Shown: piece after piece, positions 62,749 to 64,000 of the stretch | Numbering within the stretch: the stretch's first letter is position 1 | Layout of the letters: every line of letters begins with the position of its first letter | Assembly (NCBI RefSeq): GCF_003324485.1 | Contig: NZ_QODK01000005.1 | Coordinates: 237,471-301,470, forward strand | Reading direction: 5' to 3' | Origin: Cohaesibacter intestini | Lineage (GTDB): Bacteria > Pseudomonadota > Alphaproteobacteria > Rhizobiales > Cohaesibacteraceae | DNA: 64,000 nt | Position numbers and translations under genes: made by a program | Notes under the pieces: model-generated | The model's input: the letters and a program-made list of their open reading frames with translations, nothing else | Database searches by the model: none | Told to the model about the DNA's origin: nothing

Positions 62749-63581
62749 GACCGACCTCTCCGACTGAGCATCCGGTCAAGGATAATCGCGACCACAACAA
62801 TGACAAAGCCGCTCTCAAATCCGAGACTGGTATTGACTTGGTTGAGGGCTCTCACAACCGGCACACCGAGACCATCAGCGCCAACCAAAGCAGCAATGAC
62901 CACCATCGACAAAGCAAGCATGATGGTCTGGTTCAAACCAGCCATGATCTGCGGCATGGCGTGAGGCAATTCTGCTTTCAGCAACACATCCCGATCCGTT
63001 CCTCCAAAGGCACGAACAGCCTCAATCAATGGCGCAGGGGTTGATGCAATTCCCAGCTGTGTCAGCCTGATCGGAGCAGGCAGCACAAACACCACGGTGG
63101 CTATCAAACCCGGTACCATGCCAATGCCAAAAAAGACGATCGCCGGAATAAGGTAAACAAAGGTCGGCAATGTTTGCATCAGGTCGAGGACCGGTCTCAG
63201 GAAGGCATAAAGTCTTGGGTGATGGGCACAGACGATGCCCATTGGCACACCAAAGATCATGCAGACCAGACAACTGGACAACACCAGGGTGAGACTTTCC
63301 GTTGTCTCTTCCCAATAGCCCTGATTAAGAATGAAAAGAAACCCGCCTCCAACCAGCAGGCAGGTCTTGACGCTGCGTTGAAGGACCCAAGTCAGGGAAA
63401 CGAAGACTGCAATTACGAGCAATGGATCGACAGACTGTAGAAGCCACAAGATGGCAGCAACCTTCTCTTCCAGTAGCCAGCTAATCGTATCAAGTGGCGT
63501 TTCCGCAGACACTCTGATCCACTCAAACGCCGAACATGCGAAATCACCGATTGGAATTTTGTAAGAAGTTAAAAGGTCCAC
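62745..63581 (-). CDS. choW: Choline/glycine betaine ABC transporter permease
   Basis: This 278-residue permease starts at a GTG with GAGGAAC seven bases upstream. It has the ChoW/ProW pattern: a soluble N-terminus, then about seven membrane segments with VLDLMQTLPTFVYLIPAIVFFGIG and the coupling loop VRAFGGTDRDVLLKAELPHAMPQI. No binding protein (ChoX) gene is next to it on this side, so that subunit must be elsewhere. Confidence 0.9.
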   Translation of the reverse strand: MDLLTSYKIPIGDFACSAFEWIRVSAETPLDTISWLLEEKVAAILWLLQSVDPLLVIAVFVSLTWVLQRSVKTCLLVGGGFLFILNQGYWEETTESLTLVLSSCLVCMIFGVPMGIVCAHHPRLYAFLRPVLDLMQTLPTFVYLIPAIVFFGIGMVPGLIATVVFVLPAPIRLTQLGIASTPAPLIEAVRAFGGTDRDVLLKAELPHAMPQIMAGLNQTIMLALSMVVIAALVGADGLGVPVVRALNQVNTSLGFESGFVIVVVAIILDRMLSRRGRS

Positions 63582-63930
63582 GCGAAATGTTCCTCACGCA
63601 AAATTAGCAAGACCTATTGCAGGACGCGGGGTCTTACTTTGGACTCACGGGGTCCTGAGCATCTTGTACAGCGCACAAAACCACATGGCCATCGCTGAGG
63701 GAGCGATTATCAAACCATTTGTCGAAAAAAGGCGAACAATTTAATGCTCATAGCCACGTATTTTGCTTAGCCATTCAGCAAGGAACCACCCGCTTGTTCA
63801 TGTTGGCGGTTTCCCATTGCGGAGTTTGATCTCTATCTGGCTACTATGATTTATGTATTATCTTTTAAGAATCAAAAAACCCCGGTGTCTGGTGAACACC
63901 GGGGTTTTTTTTATGATTTGCTTTTAACAG
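63582..63930. promoter_or_regulatory. Intergenic region between choW and the 5S rRNA gene
   Basis: This 349-bp gap contains the rRNA terminator on its right and must contain the promoter of the choW-choV-HAD operon. No open frame or operator is convincing. Confidence 0.5.
63875..63911 (-). terminator. rRNA operon terminator
   Basis: CCCCGGTGT pairs perfectly with ACACCGGGG around six bases, with A and T runs on both flanks. On the minus strand it follows the 5S rRNA by about 20 bp. Confidence 0.9.
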
Positions 63931-64000
63931 GCCTGGCGGCGACCTACTCTCCCGCGTCTTAAGACGAAGTACCATTGGCGCGGAGGCGTTTGACTTCCGA
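63931..64000 (-). rRNA. rrf: 5S ribosomal RNA, 3' part
   Basis: The minus strand ends with GGTCGCCGCCAGGC, the conserved 3' arm of 5S rRNA, preceded by GGGAGAGTAGGT. The window edge cuts off the 5' part. An rRNA operon on the minus strand therefore lies to the right. Confidence 0.93.

Noticed and set aside
1..64000. CRISPR arrays, transposases, integrases or tRNA genes
   Set aside because: No regularly spaced repeats, transposase-like proteins or cloverleaf sequences were found.

Overview
The window looks like chromosomal DNA of an alphaproteobacterium, most likely a marine or soil Hyphomicrobiales (a Cohaesibacter-like lineage is a guess). The reasons are the chvE-gguA-gguB sugar importer, the ytfQRT-yjfF cluster, a RutR-type regulator, an AcnB-type aconitase, a ChoVW-type choline importer and the moderately GC-rich coding sequence. 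No phage, insertion sequence, CRISPR array or tRNA was seen. A partial 5S rRNA closes the right end.

Region 1 (1-17,284) is a sugar catabolism island. A truncated glucose/mannose-type binding protein gene diverges from a LacI regulator. A complete L-arabinose set follows (araB, araC, araA, araD), then two importers of the ribose/galactose type: chvE-gguA-gguB and ytfQRT-yjfF with a trailing FCD-type GntR regulator. A 17-bp element resembling the E. coli AraC half-site (TATGGA-N7-GCTA) recurs upstream of araB, araC, araA, araD, chvE and ytfQ, always in the same orientation relative to the minus-strand genes. This suggests one arabinose regulon that includes both importers.

Region 2 (17,285-22,537) is a dipeptide-type ABC importer in which one permease and both ATPases are fused into a single 852-residue protein. 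A lone uridine kinase follows (22,881-23,495).

Region 3 (24,047-34,120) holds two sets of the poorly understood circularly permuted ATP-grasp / alpha-E / transglutaminase system. In one set the proteins are separate, with a giant transglutaminase-DUF2126 protein. In the other, ATP-grasp and alpha-E are fused and a second transglutaminase carries a Pro/Gln-rich tail.

Region 4 (34,206-51,425) is the most striking part. A RutR-like regulator diverges from a long plus-strand series that encodes beta-alanine aminotransferase, CoA-acylating (methyl)malonate semialdehyde dehydrogenase, beta-ureidopropionase, dihydropyrimidinase and a THI5-like ABC importer. The series continues directly into a complete coenzyme F420 pathway (cofG, cofH, cofD, cofC, cofE), an F420:NADPH oxidoreductase and a luciferase-like F420-type oxidoreductase, ending at a strong terminator. 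The classical first enzyme of reductive pyrimidine degradation, NAD(P)H-dependent dihydropyrimidine dehydrogenase, is absent from the window. My leading hypothesis is that the F420H2-dependent luciferase-like enzyme replaces it.

Region 5 (51,604-64,000) is mixed: a membrane adenylate cyclase with an internal 2Fe-2S ferredoxin domain, an IsdG-like monooxygenase, acnB, a Rad50/Mre11-like pair, a HAD-family hydrolase translationally coupled to a choline/betaine ABC importer without its binding protein, and the end of an rRNA operon.
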